A stretch of DNA of 64,000 nucleotides, from positions 26,555 through 90,554 of the IMG/VR virus record IMGVR_UViG_3300038558_000079; one strand, 5' to 3'. This DNA comes from a virus. The position numbers were made by a program, and so were the translations under genes. The notes under the pieces are model-generated. The model saw only the letters and a program-made list of their open reading frames with translations. It was not told the DNA's origin and searched no databases. This document shows, piece by piece, positions 38,001-46,678 of this stretch (its first letter is position 1; the number at the start of each line of letters is the position of its first letter).

Positions 38001-39128
38001 TGGGCAATTACCCTGTAACCAGCCGCGTCCATGCTCTGTAAAATCGTGACCATGCCAGTCAAAACCGTCAATCCCAGCACGATTATTTAATTCCTGTGCA
38101 GCTTCTAAAATGTCTTCAAATTCGTCACAATCACTGTCATCTACTATTACTCCCGACTTCGCTCTCTCAACTTTCTTAGCTTCTCTCTCGGCTTTCTTCT
38201 GGGCAAATTCTAACTGCCTCTGTTCCTTCTTTTCGGCTTCAATCGCCTCTAAGTCAGTCCATGCTGTTATCAGATCCAGTAGCCGCTCTGGTAGGGGGGC
38301 TACCTTAGTGTCTAAGGCTGAGTGTATCCATTTGTACATCCCCGTGGCAGGATGCCGGGACGGGGGTAGGACACTATAGCGACCGTTGTATCTGAATTCT
38401 AAAAGTTCACCCTTATCTGGAGTGATTAGCTCTTGTTCAGGTGATACTGGGTACTTATCCCTAAATGCCTTGGGAAGTTCAGCGTAAGACTTTGGTATAC
38501 ACGTCACCCAATCCTCAAACCGTTCCCAGTGCGATCGCGGTACTTGAAACAGCATTTGATAGCGACCAGGTTTTCCCGATGTCCAAGATACCGTCTTGGG
38601 AAGAGGTTCACCGCCAAGAATTAACTCTAGTAATGGTTGTGCTGATGCCCCGTCTACATCGATAGCCAGTAGCCCATCTGAGGAATTACCAGTTATTAGT
38701 CCTATGCCGCTATAGTATTCGCGGTACAGGTAACGTTGAAGTTCTGGGTATTCCCACCCATAGTCCTCAAGCATCTGTGCTACAACAGCACTACCCCGAT
38801 ATTCCTTCTTAATACACCGCTTACCCTCAGCCAGATAGTCGATTACATCGCGTCGTTCCATGAGGTCGATGTAGTAATTCTCACCACTTGCTGGTGACTT
38901 GTCCCGGCACAATAGCAATTGCCACCAATAGGGAACCCTAATGGCTGTATTCACCAACTCAGTCCGCTGCGGGTCATCAAGAGGTTTAAAGGGATAAAAG
39001 GCATTCGGGTCGTAAACCCTTGACTTTTTCTTAGTACTGGAATATACTGAAGGTATCTTTTTGCTTTCGTCCTCTTCTCCGGTCTCAACGGGGTGGGGGT
39101 ATTTTTTTGTGGAGGTACTGGTAATCAT
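35055..39128 (-). CDS. Primase-helicase replication protein (cyanobacterial plasmid Rep-like)
   Basis: A 1,357-residue multidomain protein. Residues about 120-290 look like a prim-pol (archaeo-eukaryotic primase) domain: GIGLITG, LLAIDVDG (about 155), GRYQMLFQVP and RYSVLPPSRHP. Then a CHC2-type zinc ribbon (about 372-401, CPRH to CHAC). Then a helicase part with Walker A GVGKST (about 501), a DECE box (about 588) and helicase C-terminal features (LFMFSPTLANGL). The C-terminal 450 residues are unassigned. The order resembles large cyanobacterial plasmid replication proteins of the CyRepA1 type; that link is inference. It could be the initiator and/or primase of this element. Confidence 0.75.
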   Translation of the reverse strand: MITSTSTKKYPHPVETGEEDESKKIPSVYSSTKKKSRVYDPNAFYPFKPLDDPQRTELVNTAIRVPYWWQLLLCRDKSPASGENYYIDLMERRDVIDYLAEGKRCIKKEYRGSAVVAQMLEDYGWEYPELQRYLYREYYSGIGLITGNSSDGLLAIDVDGASAQPLLELILGGEPLPKTVSWTSGKPGRYQMLFQVPRSHWERFEDWVTCIPKSYAELPKAFRDKYPVSPEQELITPDKGELLEFRYNGRYSVLPPSRHPATGMYKWIHSALDTKVAPLPERLLDLITAWTDLEAIEAEKKEQRQLEFAQKKAEREAKKVERAKSGVIVDDSDCDEFEDILEAAQELNNRAGIDGFDWHGHDFTEHGRGWLQGNCPRHESTSGTSFQVEIDGDHAWRCHACDVGSVGLANYLIWRETGEIKWSGNFSILKPYFTEYGIKLKNNFKKDAATKTSEFSERLKQHFESRNLLDSGYPCYSESTPYCSENFLANIPHSGVVGIQAAMGVGKSTALKQWLTTTDTPKIFIYNRIALGYSQAISLSGNTPQEKINWIDDIQVSDFLQGRVKRIGLCYDSLHKLSTFNTDQPFHLVLDECESGLIHLLTGETHRLKRAENISALCKLLALANANNGGCILSDATLRKSTIKYVLQFMPDTPVKVLINTTKPKKRNVVLTGKEKASFFETTVAQLVKSDVPALVASDSKENLQALESLAQDSLVSQGKTPKSVIRLDSDSSRTDEARSVMNNLNQSILTKTPDLFMFSPTLANGLSIDAVYFQKAYGLFFAVNTPIESLQQMARDRHLTDWNIYASKGKYHGAVTVEGVIADKKRQESNLTEIADQLIKEVLRQHTANNFTDSTATDNPDYINGKALIGLLEKFLEGDDYPTLSPKHSWYYYELVANQNWARANFYDVMVAELRAAGHEITFADGFKNSYNEVIKETIEVTRLESCEKVAAVEAIFTDYATAHSAEQMACDPEIQRQGTKSKILISTGILEPECTVSMVYHWKYNYREVIHANLLWFLYKNPHLVPALDVSKLKRYAKNYQEGLEFCLQDVKLLGYKVHALTKYLKIQELESILDLENPNLTFSSSTPGLKEWALKVNKVSAKIKDELATEFNDNFPKIIAGTNDVRAAKLATWILEKLGYSFTSQKVGKQYTYSFSSEFLSDVTRQNLLAGYDRKYNQTPDVVTESNDDIMDEETLAISTPQMTLDTLPIASTTGRTLETILSGLNNYETLTPKQVFDDFQEVITLHEILPLNDLGNPNTLQFFCKACNTNLTEIELEDMVRVTIAMLRIRETYASGEEYTPEFKAVDTPYLYIQNLLANYQRCEDDALLSDGKLAFKLLRQDVAAKGMKYIKG

Positions 39129-39158
39129 GGGTTGTATCCCTCGGTGTGGTTCCTCTTT

Positions 39159-39202
39159 AATATAACAGACTTTTTGCGTAATGTCTATGTGTATGTTATA
39201 AT
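39159..39202. promoter_or_regulatory. Overlapping divergent promoters
   Basis: Plus strand: TTGCGT (39174-39179), 17 nt, TATAAT (39197-39202), toward the ribbon-helix-helix gene. Minus strand: TAGACA (39187-39182), 17 nt, TATATT (39164-39159), toward the primase-helicase. Overlap of the two suggests mutual or regulator-dependent control. Confidence 0.65.
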
Positions 39203-39232
39203 ATAGGCGTAATTAATTCGGAGCAACAGGTA

Positions 39233-39670
39233 ATGACGTACACAGGGTTAGAAAGCGGTGAACCACGTCCTCTTGAGTACCAAGATATTATAGCTACTAC
39301 TACTAGTCAGTTAAAGCGAGCGGTAGGAAATAAAAATGAAATTTTGGCACTGCAAAAAGAAGTAAACAAACAGCGACGCGCTGCTGCTGCAATACTCAAA
39401 AGGCGATTTGACAAAATGTCACTTACCACTGAAGTTACTGAGGTGGTAAGTATCAAACGGGGGAAAGGAAGACCACCATTACCCAGAGAGAGACGAAAGT
39501 ACTCTAGACATATTGTTGCAACAGACAATCTGTGGGACGATCTACTACTCCTGTCTGACTTTTATGGAGTAGCTAGCCGTAGCGAGGTCATCGCGCAACT
39601 CGTAAAAGAGAAATTCGTGCGGTTGAAAGAACAGCACGCTGCAAATCCTGAAAACCCTTTCCCTATATAA
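39233..39670 (+). CDS. Ribbon-helix-helix-like DNA-binding protein
   Basis: A 145-residue basic protein. A helical N-terminal half (about 25-60, KNEILALQKEVNKQRRAAAAI) precedes a basic linker and a C-terminal part (about 92-130) that looks like a ribbon-helix-helix domain: KYSRHIVATDNLWDDLLLL, then SRSEVIAQLVKEKFVRL. It is divergent to the primase-helicase gene with overlapping promoters, so it may control replication gene expression or copy number. Confidence 0.6.
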   Translation: MTYTGLESGEPRPLEYQDIIATTTSQLKRAVGNKNEILALQKEVNKQRRAAAAILKRRFDKMSLTTEVTEVVSIKRGKGRPPLPRERRKYSRHIVATDNLWDDLLLLSDFYGVASRSEVIAQLVKEKFVRLKEQHAANPENPFPI

Positions 39671-39676
39671 GTCCTG

Positions 39677-39728
39677 GCTTCCGACATGTTTACCTCTTTA
39701 TAGATTATGGATACAACTTGTCGGATGC
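39677..39728. repeat. Dispersed palindromic element, copy 3 (inverted, degenerate)
   Basis: Box at 39677-39690 and a degenerate inverse (AACTTGTCGGATGC) at 39715-39728, 24-nt middle. The middle reads as the reverse complement of the other copies, so the element is inverted. It lies between the convergent ribbon-helix-helix and helicase genes. Confidence 0.85.
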
Positions 39729-39770
39729 TGAAATCTGTACACTGCATGGTTTCTAGGCTGTCACAAAACA

Positions 39771-39804
39771 AAAAACTACTACGGGGTGTTTGTAGTAGTT
39801 TTTT
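39771..39804. terminator. Bidirectional terminator
   Basis: AAAAACTACTAC (39771-39782) and GTAGTAGTTTTT (39792-39803) form a 12-bp stem with A/T runs on both sides. It separates the ribbon-helix-helix gene (plus) from the SF1 helicase gene (minus). Confidence 0.8.
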
Positions 39805-39954
39805 AATGTAAAATCTTTTTTGGCAGCCCCTAACCCCACATCGACTCTGTTTTTACCGATAAGACTGTCGTGATGGTTAACTCATAGTCTAGAGGTGTAT
39901 CTATGTTCACGATCGCCAGTATCAACTCCAGAAGTAATCGAATCAATATTATCT

Positions 39955-41370
39955 TCATCGGCATATCACCAGTTGCCTCTTAGCACGGCTAGAACCTACA
40001 TACTGTAACTCTCTGTGAACCTCTAGATCTGAACACTTGGCAATATCACTATAGAGAAACACTACATCGTAAGTAGCACCCTGAGCTTTGTGGACAGTAG
40101 AGGCGTAAGTCCTGCTTACATCCGTAAAAGCTTTTCTGAGCTGATAGTAGTTCCTAAAAGTTTCTTTCCGTTGACGGGATGTTATGGGATAGTTTAGCGC
40201 TTCGGCTTTAAGTTGGGAAAGATGCGCTTGATAATTGCCTCTCTCCTCACTATCTAAGACATAGATAGTTTCCTCTTTAATATTGAATGCACTGAAGCTT
40301 AAGGGCGAATCATAGCCCCCGGTGTTATCATCAGGTGTTTCTGGCTCTATCCACCAAATAGTTAGTCTAGAACAGCGGAACCCTAAGATAGTTGTAGAGT
40401 CCACATAGGAGACATTTACAACGGTTCCGTTATTGCCGATGATTTCCTCATACTTTCGTTTTGAATTCCATTTGAGAAGCGGTTCCCGCAAGACAAGCTT
40501 CTCACCTATGGAATAGCCGTACTCTTTACAATCTTCTAAGTCAGGAATGCTATAGTTATTCACTTCAATACTCTTTAATGAATCGTTAAACCTGTCAACA
40601 TTCTTATTGGTATAAGCTAGCACCTTGTAAGTGTCTCCACTTTGCATCGCAGCACACACCCTTGCTAACCACTCATCATACTCACAATAGATTACCGTGT
40701 CATCTCCCATAAAATCTGCGGGTGACACTTCGAGATGTGATTCTGTCTCATAGCCATCTCTAAGCACTGCTAGGTAATCTACAAGTAACCCATGATGCCT
40801 GACAACCTCGGTTAGCTTGAAGCTATTCTGTGGCTTTATCTTGGTAAATACTGGCGATATTGTACGTGCATTTACTGGTCTTAGTTGATAGCGATCACCT
40901 ACGAATAATGTGGGAGGTAATGATGGGGTGGTTGTTAGGATTGCCCACAAAAAACGATCAATCATAGAAGCTTCATCTATGATTAACAGGTCATAGTCTG
41001 AAAAGTCTAATGGCTCTCCACTTTGGACAAATCTTTCTTCACCTAAATCGTTCACTTCTGGCTTTAACCCTAAGACAGAGTGAATGGTACGGGTTGGTAC
41101 TATTACATTCTGTTCGGTAAGAAAGTCTAGTAATAAGTTCTTAGCAGGGTGCGTTGGTGCTGCTAAAAGTACTCGGTTTTGTCTAGCCTTAAGGACTTTG
41201 ATTAACTCTACTATTATAGTAGACTTACCCGTACCTGGGAAGCCAGTTAGTATAGCAAAACGTTCATCGCGGGGTAAAGATTTCCGCTGAAGAGGTGAGA
41301 CTCTTAGGAACCACTTTTGTACATCTCTCAAAAAATCACTTTGTCCTTTAGTAAACATTGTTTTTCCCAT
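39955..41370 (-). CDS. SF1 DNA helicase, RecD/Dda-like
   Basis: A 471-residue helicase. Walker A GFPGTGKST is at about 43-51, motif II DEASMID at about 128, YQLRPV as motif III, AYTNKNVDRFN as motif IV-like, and TVHKAQGATYDVVFL (about 420) as the SF1 motif V/VI region. The size and motif set match small 5'-3' helicases of the RecD2/Dda type used in phage replication and recombination. It follows the unknown 401-residue gene by 45 nt and probably shares its message. Confidence 0.88.
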   Translation of the reverse strand: MGKTMFTKGQSDFLRDVQKWFLRVSPLQRKSLPRDERFAILTGFPGTGKSTIIVELIKVLKARQNRVLLAAPTHPAKNLLLDFLTEQNVIVPTRTIHSVLGLKPEVNDLGEERFVQSGEPLDFSDYDLLIIDEASMIDRFLWAILTTTPSLPPTLFVGDRYQLRPVNARTISPVFTKIKPQNSFKLTEVVRHHGLLVDYLAVLRDGYETESHLEVSPADFMGDDTVIYCEYDEWLARVCAAMQSGDTYKVLAYTNKNVDRFNDSLKSIEVNNYSIPDLEDCKEYGYSIGEKLVLREPLLKWNSKRKYEEIIGNNGTVVNVSYVDSTTILGFRCSRLTIWWIEPETPDDNTGGYDSPLSFSAFNIKEETIYVLDSEERGNYQAHLSQLKAEALNYPITSRQRKETFRNYYQLRKAFTDVSRTYASTVHKAQGATYDVVFLYSDIAKCSDLEVHRELQYVGSSRAKRQLVICR

Positions 41371-41415
41371 TAATAAAATTATAGGGGGATTTTTCGGTAT
41401 CCCCCAAAAACCATC

Positions 41416-42621
41416 CTAGTAAGGTAGTTCTGACACTGGTATCTCTGTTGCTCCAGTTTCTTCACTAATCTTTATGAGGATTCCTTTGATTCTTTCCTCG
41501 AATAGTTTATGTTTTTCAGCAGGTGGCAAAGTGATATCAATTGAGGCAATAACTTGTTGCTCAAGTCCACCATCGGACTCTTCAGCAATGCGTTCTGAAG
41601 TTATTCCTAACGATTGAGCGTACACACGCCAATCAAAGGGTATAACATTCTCTGTCGCTTCATCAGTGTCAATACCCTCGGTTGGGAGTGCAGGTGATTC
41701 TTGGCTAGGCAAACCACGGACAATTGCATGGGTTACATCTACATGTTTCCCGGTAGCATTTTCCCACTCTCGCTTGTCCACAATCGATAACTTATGTGGT
41801 ACTCCTGACTTAATCTTGTTTGCCAGAGCATGAAAGGCTTTATTACTTTCACCATTCCCTTTTTCCTCAGCAGTTTGCCCCATCTGCTTAAGTGATTTTC
41901 CCTTTGCGAATACTGAGACACCACCTTCAAGAAAGATTTTGTAACAGAACAGTCCGTAAGTGGTGTCAGACTTTTTGTACTGTTCTATTCGCTCTATCTT
42001 GTACTCTCCAATTTCTAAATCTTCTAATGAGAAAGTGTGTGCAAAACCCGAACCATCATTAACAGGTACGGGTTTTAAAAATTGTGCAATGCCTTGACCG
42101 CTATTTAGCGCAGCGGTAAACACGGGTTTTTTAACCTCTACTTCTTTGGGTATTGCTAGAGGTACGGTGTAATACGTGTAGGGGTCTGTTTCAGAGACTA
42201 GCTCTAACCAAACTTTCTGATAAGTAGTACCATCAAGCGTCTTCTTAGTTTCCCAGGCAAATTCCCCAGAAAAACTCCCAACAGAAATCTCTTTTCCCTT
42301 CATGGTAACTGGGAAAGTGTTTTGACCAAACTTTATAACTAGCGATTCCGACGCGCTAGACTCTCGATACAATGACGCGCCATAAACCCCATCGGGGATA
42401 CCATGTGCCAACTTCACTAGTAGCAACTTCTCAAAATTAAGAGGTATCTCGCTATCCCCTTTCAGTCCAGCAAGTAGCGCTAAAGGGTGCTTCTGTTCAT
42501 CTTCATCGATGGCACTTAAATCGATCGAAGTGAAGTCTGTAGTTTTTGTACTTTTGAACTGGAGGTAGAGTACTGAGGGCAATAGATCTAGGTTGAACTT
42601 AATGTTTATTACTTCAGGCAT
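41416..42621 (-). CDS. Hypothetical replication-associated protein
   Basis: A 401-residue, mostly beta protein encoded between two helicases and expressed from its own promoter (42657-42685). The N-terminal half contains many short strands (VINIKFNLDLLPSVLYLQF), then a middle region with YTYYTVPLAIP and YKIERIEQYKKSDTTYG, and an acidic linker before a helical end (HKLFEERIKGILIKI). Position suggests a DNA-binding or annealing accessory factor. No known motif was recognised, and no SSB-type acidic tail is present. Confidence 0.55.
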   Translation of the reverse strand: MPEVINIKFNLDLLPSVLYLQFKSTKTTDFTSIDLSAIDEDEQKHPLALLAGLKGDSEIPLNFEKLLLVKLAHGIPDGVYGASLYRESSASESLVIKFGQNTFPVTMKGKEISVGSFSGEFAWETKKTLDGTTYQKVWLELVSETDPYTYYTVPLAIPKEVEVKKPVFTAALNSGQGIAQFLKPVPVNDGSGFAHTFSLEDLEIGEYKIERIEQYKKSDTTYGLFCYKIFLEGGVSVFAKGKSLKQMGQTAEEKGNGESNKAFHALANKIKSGVPHKLSIVDKREWENATGKHVDVTHAIVRGLPSQESPALPTEGIDTDEATENVIPFDWRVYAQSLGITSERIAEESDGGLEQQVIASIDITLPPAEKHKLFEERIKGILIKISEETGATEIPVSELPY

Positions 42622-42656
42622 TGTTTTAGGTTCTGTTTTTGTTTTACTACAATTCT

Positions 42657-42685
42657 ATTATACACAATATATCAGCTAAAGTCAA
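42657..42685 (-). promoter_or_regulatory. Promoter of the 401-residue gene and SF1 helicase
   Basis: TTGACT (42685-42680), 17-nt spacer, TATAAT (42662-42657) on the minus strand. Confidence 0.75.
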
Positions 42686-42694
42686 CATAGAAGT

Positions 42695-44554
42695 TTAACA
42701 TCTTTTATGCTTTTTTGTAGCTATTTGAACCTGATAATGTACCCAGCCTGAATCATACCCACATACCTTTGCAATCTCCCATAGTTCCCGCGATGTAGGT
42801 AGATAATTAGAATGCCCATCACGCATAAGCTCTAACCATTGGTTATAAATATGTAGCGGTTTGGATTTGACGGTTTTTTTCAAGGCTTTCTGATACTTAA
42901 CAATGACATCTAGAACTTCTAGAAGATGTACCACGCTAGGTTTCCAATTATTACCATATATCTTTCGCTGTCCTGTTATCCACTGCGAGAAAGTAGCAGT
43001 TACATCAGCGTTAGGAGTCCGGGCTGCTAGCGCTAGTAGAGTCTGAAAGGTTGGTGCATAATTTAGAAATTGTGCGATCGCCCAACCGTCAACTCTCTCA
43101 TTGCTAAGTAAGTTGTTATACAGGTCTAGTTCATCAGGGATAATTGGTATTAATTCGATACCTTTGTTGTGGGGTATGCTCTCATCCTTTTCAAATACAG
43201 TGATGGTCACCGGGAACATGTACCCGCAGTGTGGACATACTTTTGCGGTTCTCAGTACATCGGTAGCACCGCATCCAAAATCTTCATCGGGGCATCGTTT
43301 TGTAGATTCCCCTACCCTGGTAGCAGCACCCTCTAGAGTCCAGTTGTACGGCTGATCTGGTGTCCCAAATTCCTTATATGCGCCCCAATGGTCTAGATAT
43401 ATTGCTTTAAGCTTTCCCTCCCATAAGAAACCTCTTGCACGTCCTACTTTTTGCTTGTGTCGCTTGATGGATAGTGTAGGTGCTAAGTCTTGCACACATC
43501 CTATCGATTTAAAATCTAATCCTACAGATTTGGCATAAGTAGCTAAATCAAACCCTTCAATCGCTTTCTGACAATTTACAAGAAAAGTTGCCTCACCACT
43601 AGCGAATTGCTGAAGCGCTACCCTTATCTGCTCAGTACCCATCGCACCATCTATATGTACTGCTTTGTAGCTAGAATTATCGGTGATACAAGTAGCATAT
43701 TCTTTACTTAGAGCTACCGAACGCGCAAATATGATAGTGGGAATTATGCCATAAGGTACTCTCACATATTTCTCCCATGTTGGCAAAATGTCACCCTGTA
43801 GTAGAGAGTCCTTAAGTGCTTTATCGAGTGCTTTTTGCTCAAATTCACCCTTCACCCTTGGGATATTATCTAGGTTCGCTTTACACTGTATACCTTTGGA
43901 TTCCCAATAAGGGAGATACCCAAAATGTGCTAATTCAATCTGTGATTCGCCAGAGATTATTAAATCGAATAAGTTGGTGAATCCCTTGTCGGATTCTGGT
44001 GTAGCCGTGTACCCTACTATCTTAGCTTCTGAATATCTAGCCCACAAATCTTTATATGATTTATCAGCACCATTATGGGCATGATGGCATTCATCTATGA
44101 CAATTAGTTCAAAGTAACTAGTATCTATCGCTATTGGCAAATCTGACCACTTCTCATACCGTCTTCTGAGCGTGGGAATTGACGCTATCTGGATTGGTTT
44201 GTGTAGCTCCAATCTGTATCCATTCTTAATAATTCCTATCTCGTTATCTGAGATTCCTATATTAAGTAACTGCTGTCTAGCGTTGATTATAATCTCATCC
44301 TTCTCACCTACCATCAATATCTTTCTACTACTTCCCCGTGCTTTACCTAGCTCATAGTAGTATCGAATTAAAGCACTTTGTTCGACACTTTTACCAGCAC
44401 CCGTACAGAGGTGTCTAATCGGTTTTTGCCTTTGTGTGAGAGACAAAATCACTTTAACAAAACCCTCTAACTGGTAGGTTCTTAATTGGGAGAGATAATC
44501 AATTTCTTTAATCTTATCTCTGAGTATCGTCTCAACTTCTGATATGGTGGTCAT
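42695..44554 (-). CDS. SF2 DEAD/DEAH-type helicase with zinc ribbon
   Basis: A 619-residue SF2 helicase. Motif I is CTGAGKS (about 48), motif II DECHH (about 148), motif III GYTATPES, and the second RecA domain has VGRARGFLWEG (motif VI). A four-cysteine ribbon follows (about 424-444, CGATD and CPHCGYMFP). The C-terminal 150 residues form a helical domain. It is similar in arrangement to UvsW- or Rad25-like phage recombination and replication helicases. It is expressed leftward from the promoter at 44583-44611. Confidence 0.85.
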   Translation of the reverse strand: MTTISEVETILRDKIKEIDYLSQLRTYQLEGFVKVILSLTQRQKPIRHLCTGAGKSVEQSALIRYYYELGKARGSSRKILMVGEKDEIIINARQQLLNIGISDNEIGIIKNGYRLELHKPIQIASIPTLRRRYEKWSDLPIAIDTSYFELIVIDECHHAHNGADKSYKDLWARYSEAKIVGYTATPESDKGFTNLFDLIISGESQIELAHFGYLPYWESKGIQCKANLDNIPRVKGEFEQKALDKALKDSLLQGDILPTWEKYVRVPYGIIPTIIFARSVALSKEYATCITDNSSYKAVHIDGAMGTEQIRVALQQFASGEATFLVNCQKAIEGFDLATYAKSVGLDFKSIGCVQDLAPTLSIKRHKQKVGRARGFLWEGKLKAIYLDHWGAYKEFGTPDQPYNWTLEGAATRVGESTKRCPDEDFGCGATDVLRTAKVCPHCGYMFPVTITVFEKDESIPHNKGIELIPIIPDELDLYNNLLSNERVDGWAIAQFLNYAPTFQTLLALAARTPNADVTATFSQWITGQRKIYGNNWKPSVVHLLEVLDVIVKYQKALKKTVKSKPLHIYNQWLELMRDGHSNYLPTSRELWEIAKVCGYDSGWVHYQVQIATKKHKRC

Positions 44555-44582
44555 GACATGGGTTAATGTTAGTTAATACTAA

Positions 44583-44611
44583 TTCTAACTTCAATATCAG
44601 AGGAATGTCAA
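44583..44611 (-). promoter_or_regulatory. Promoter of the SF2 helicase
   Basis: TTGACA (44611-44606), 17-nt spacer, TTAGAA (44588-44583) on the minus strand. Confidence 0.65.
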
Positions 44612-44621
44612 CAAAAATGCC

Positions 44622-44773
44622 TACCTACGGGTTCCCCCCCCACAACATTGGCTGCAATGTACAGTAGTGGAGAGTTCTAGCTTCCGACATGTTGTATCCA
44701 TTATCTATAATAGAAGTAAACATGTCGGAAGCTAGGAAGTATACAGGGTATTGGATGCAGCTTCCGACATGTT
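44622..44773. repeat. Composite dispersed element, copy 4
   Basis: It has three parts: a 33-bp module with an eight-C run (44622-44655), the box pair (44680-44693 and 44719-44732, 25-nt middle), and a third box (44760-44773) after a 27-nt spacer that includes GTATACAGGGTATTGG. It lies in the divergent region between the SF2 helicase and the methyltransferase. The same three-part layout recurs at 48911-49062. Confidence 0.95.
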
Positions 44774-44851
44774 AGAGTTTTTGCCAAGCGCCAAAATCAA
44801 AGCCTAGCTGTGGTATAGTGGTGATAACACGATAAAATCTTCTGTAAAACT

Positions 44852-45811
44852 ATGAGTAAAGCTTTAGTACTATTCGCGGGGATTGGTGGTTCAACATTAG
44901 GACTGAGGTTGGCTGGATTCCAGACTTTAAGCATAGAAATAGACCCCGATATAGCTGAGATTCACAAACGGAATATAGGAGAATGTCAAATCGCTGACAT
45001 CTTGGAAGTTAACCCATTGCATATTAAGATAGGGATTGGTATACCTGATGTAATATTCCTGTCACCACCCTGTCAGGCATACAGTAGGGCATCAATTGGA
45101 AAAGGGAAAGCGACCAGTAAGAATAGAGAAGACAGGGATATATTATTAGAATTAATAGCTAAGGGTTGGTTTGAGGTTTTAGAATCACCTTATGTGGTTT
45201 TAGAGAACGTGCCAGAATACAGGAAGTCTAAAAGTTTTTACCGATGGTGCAATCATCTAATCGGACTAGGATACACTATTAGGTATGACATCTTAAACGC
45301 TTATGACTTTGGTATCCCGACAAAACGCTTGCGGTTGTTCGCAGTTGCTAGTAAAGGAGATTTACCTATCATTAAATGCCCCTACAGGCATGTAGGGTGG
45401 CATAGTGTTATCGGGCAATTGATAGAGGAAATGACTGACTCTAGTCTAATCCCAGTACAAGAAAAGTATGTGTTAGACAATGAAGTAGAATATCCTATTC
45501 TTATAGAGAGAGTAGGCATCTATAGTGGTAAACCTAAAGTAGCGTTAGCCAGTGAACCAATTTGGACTATTCGTAAAAGTATTGGTAGCGATGGCAAGGG
45601 TGCAAATAGGAGCAAATTTATTAATGTAGTTGATGGTAGCACTGTTAAGGACTTATCGGTACAGGGTTTAGGAATGCTTCAGGGTTTTCCCGCTAATTAT
45701 CAGTGGGGAGAGAGTCCTGGTGTTGCGGTAGCAGGGATTGGTAATAGTGTATGTCCCCCATTAGCGCAAGCGATTGGGAATAGTATTAAGGAGGTATTAT
45801 GCAGCAGATAA
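44852..45811 (+). CDS. C5-cytosine DNA methyltransferase
   Basis: A 319-residue DNA (cytosine-5-)-methyltransferase. Motif I is LFAGIGGSTLG, motif IV PPCQAYSR with catalytic Cys74, motif VI ENVPEY (Glu118), and motif IX/X LQGFPANYQWG and GNSVCPPLAQAIG near the end. Length is at the low end for the family, and the target-recognition region is short. No cognate nuclease lies beside it. It may protect the element from host restriction. The RuvC-like gene overlaps its end by 13 nt. Confidence 0.9.
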   Translation: MSKALVLFAGIGGSTLGLRLAGFQTLSIEIDPDIAEIHKRNIGECQIADILEVNPLHIKIGIGIPDVIFLSPPCQAYSRASIGKGKATSKNREDRDILLELIAKGWFEVLESPYVVLENVPEYRKSKSFYRWCNHLIGLGYTIRYDILNAYDFGIPTKRLRLFAVASKGDLPIIKCPYRHVGWHSVIGQLIEEMTDSSLIPVQEKYVLDNEVEYPILIERVGIYSGKPKVALASEPIWTIRKSIGSDGKGANRSKFINVVDGSTVKDLSVQGLGMLQGFPANYQWGESPGVAVAGIGNSVCPPLAQAIGNSIKEVLCSR

Positions 45812-46296
45812 TTGGAATAGATCCGGGTGAGAAGGGCGCGATCGCTGTTCTCAATGTAGTAGAAGGTGTGGTATGTGTTGATGCGGTATACGATATGCCC
45901 TCTAAGATTTCAGAATTGGCGGCAATAATACGGGGTATCTCAACTAATAGTCACGCCTGTATTGAATCACCTTTCACTAATACCAAAGGTGACGCTGACA
46001 AGGAGTTGGCAAAACTTGTCAGGAAACTGCCATTACTAGCCAATTACAACCGGATTATCGGGATGTGTGCGTTTCATGGTATCCCGATCCAATCAGTAGC
46101 ACCCAAGACTTGGCAGGCTACCTTTGCAGTGACGGGAAAGCGCAATGGACATACAAGTATCGCGCAATGCTTAAAGGTGTTCCCGGAATGCAGCGCTCTA
46201 CTCATATCAGAAGGGCATCACTACGATGGACGCAGTGATGCCCTTCTGATTGCTAGGTGGAAACACCTACAGCTAATGGCTAAAAGGAGGTACTAG
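45799..46296 (+). CDS. RuvC-like Holliday junction resolvase
   Basis: A 165-residue RNase H-fold protein. IIGIDPGEKGAIAV places the first acidic residue at Asp8; CIESP gives Glu56; HHYDGRSDALLIA gives Asp143 and Asp147. The layout matches RuvC and its phage relatives, which cut branched DNA during recombination or before packaging. It has a strong ribosome site (AAGGAGG) and is translated with the methyltransferase. Its 3' end overlaps a convergent small gene by 4 nt. Confidence 0.88.
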   Translation: MQQIIGIDPGEKGAIAVLNVVEGVVCVDAVYDMPSKISELAAIIRGISTNSHACIESPFTNTKGDADKELAKLVRKLPLLANYNRIIGMCAFHGIPIQSVAPKTWQATFAVTGKRNGHTSIAQCLKVFPECSALLISEGHHYDGRSDALLIARWKHLQLMAKRRY

Positions 46297-46625
46297 ATAC
46301 GTCCTTCGCTGCGCACCCTGTCATCAAACGCGGCATCTAAATCTAAAAGCCAGAAACTACGTGGTAGCTCTATTAGGTTTATGGGGTCATTTCTCCCCGG
46401 TTGAAACTCCGGGGACTCGATCGCCTCAATAGAGACGATATGAATCCCTGGCATGTCGGCTGCTACCTGTGCTTTTTGGGATTCCGTTGAACTAAGGAAA
46501 ACCTCGCTTAGGTACTTCATTCTCAATGGTAGTTGAGATACACTAGATATTTTTATCCACTTTGGAGTTAGCCACGACAGCTTATCTACTACTGTTTTCG
46601 TTCTTTCTGTATAGTAAATTTTCAT
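46293..46625 (-). CDS. Hypothetical small protein with own operator-bearing promoter
   Basis: A 110-residue protein, not recognised. It has an N-terminal Lys/Tyr-rich start (MKIYYTERTKTVVDK), a middle beta-helical part and an acidic end. It is a single-gene unit with a promoter at 46655-46683 whose -10 is covered by a 12-bp inverted repeat, so it is probably tightly regulated. It ends convergent with the resolvase. Confidence 0.55.
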   Translation of the reverse strand: MKIYYTERTKTVVDKLSWLTPKWIKISSVSQLPLRMKYLSEVFLSSTESQKAQVAADMPGIHIVSIEAIESPEFQPGRNDPINLIELPRSFWLLDLDAAFDDRVRSEGRI

Positions 46626-46648
46626 TGTCTATTGCCTCTGTTGGTTAT

Positions 46649-46678
46649 ATCACCACAATAACACGGTATTGTGGTGAT
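46649..46678. promoter_or_regulatory. Perfect 12-bp inverted-repeat operator candidate
   Basis: ATCACCACAATA (46649-46660) and TATTGTGGTGAT (46667-46678) with 6 bp between. It covers the -10 and spacer of the promoter below, the classical place for a repressor site. Confidence 0.6.
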
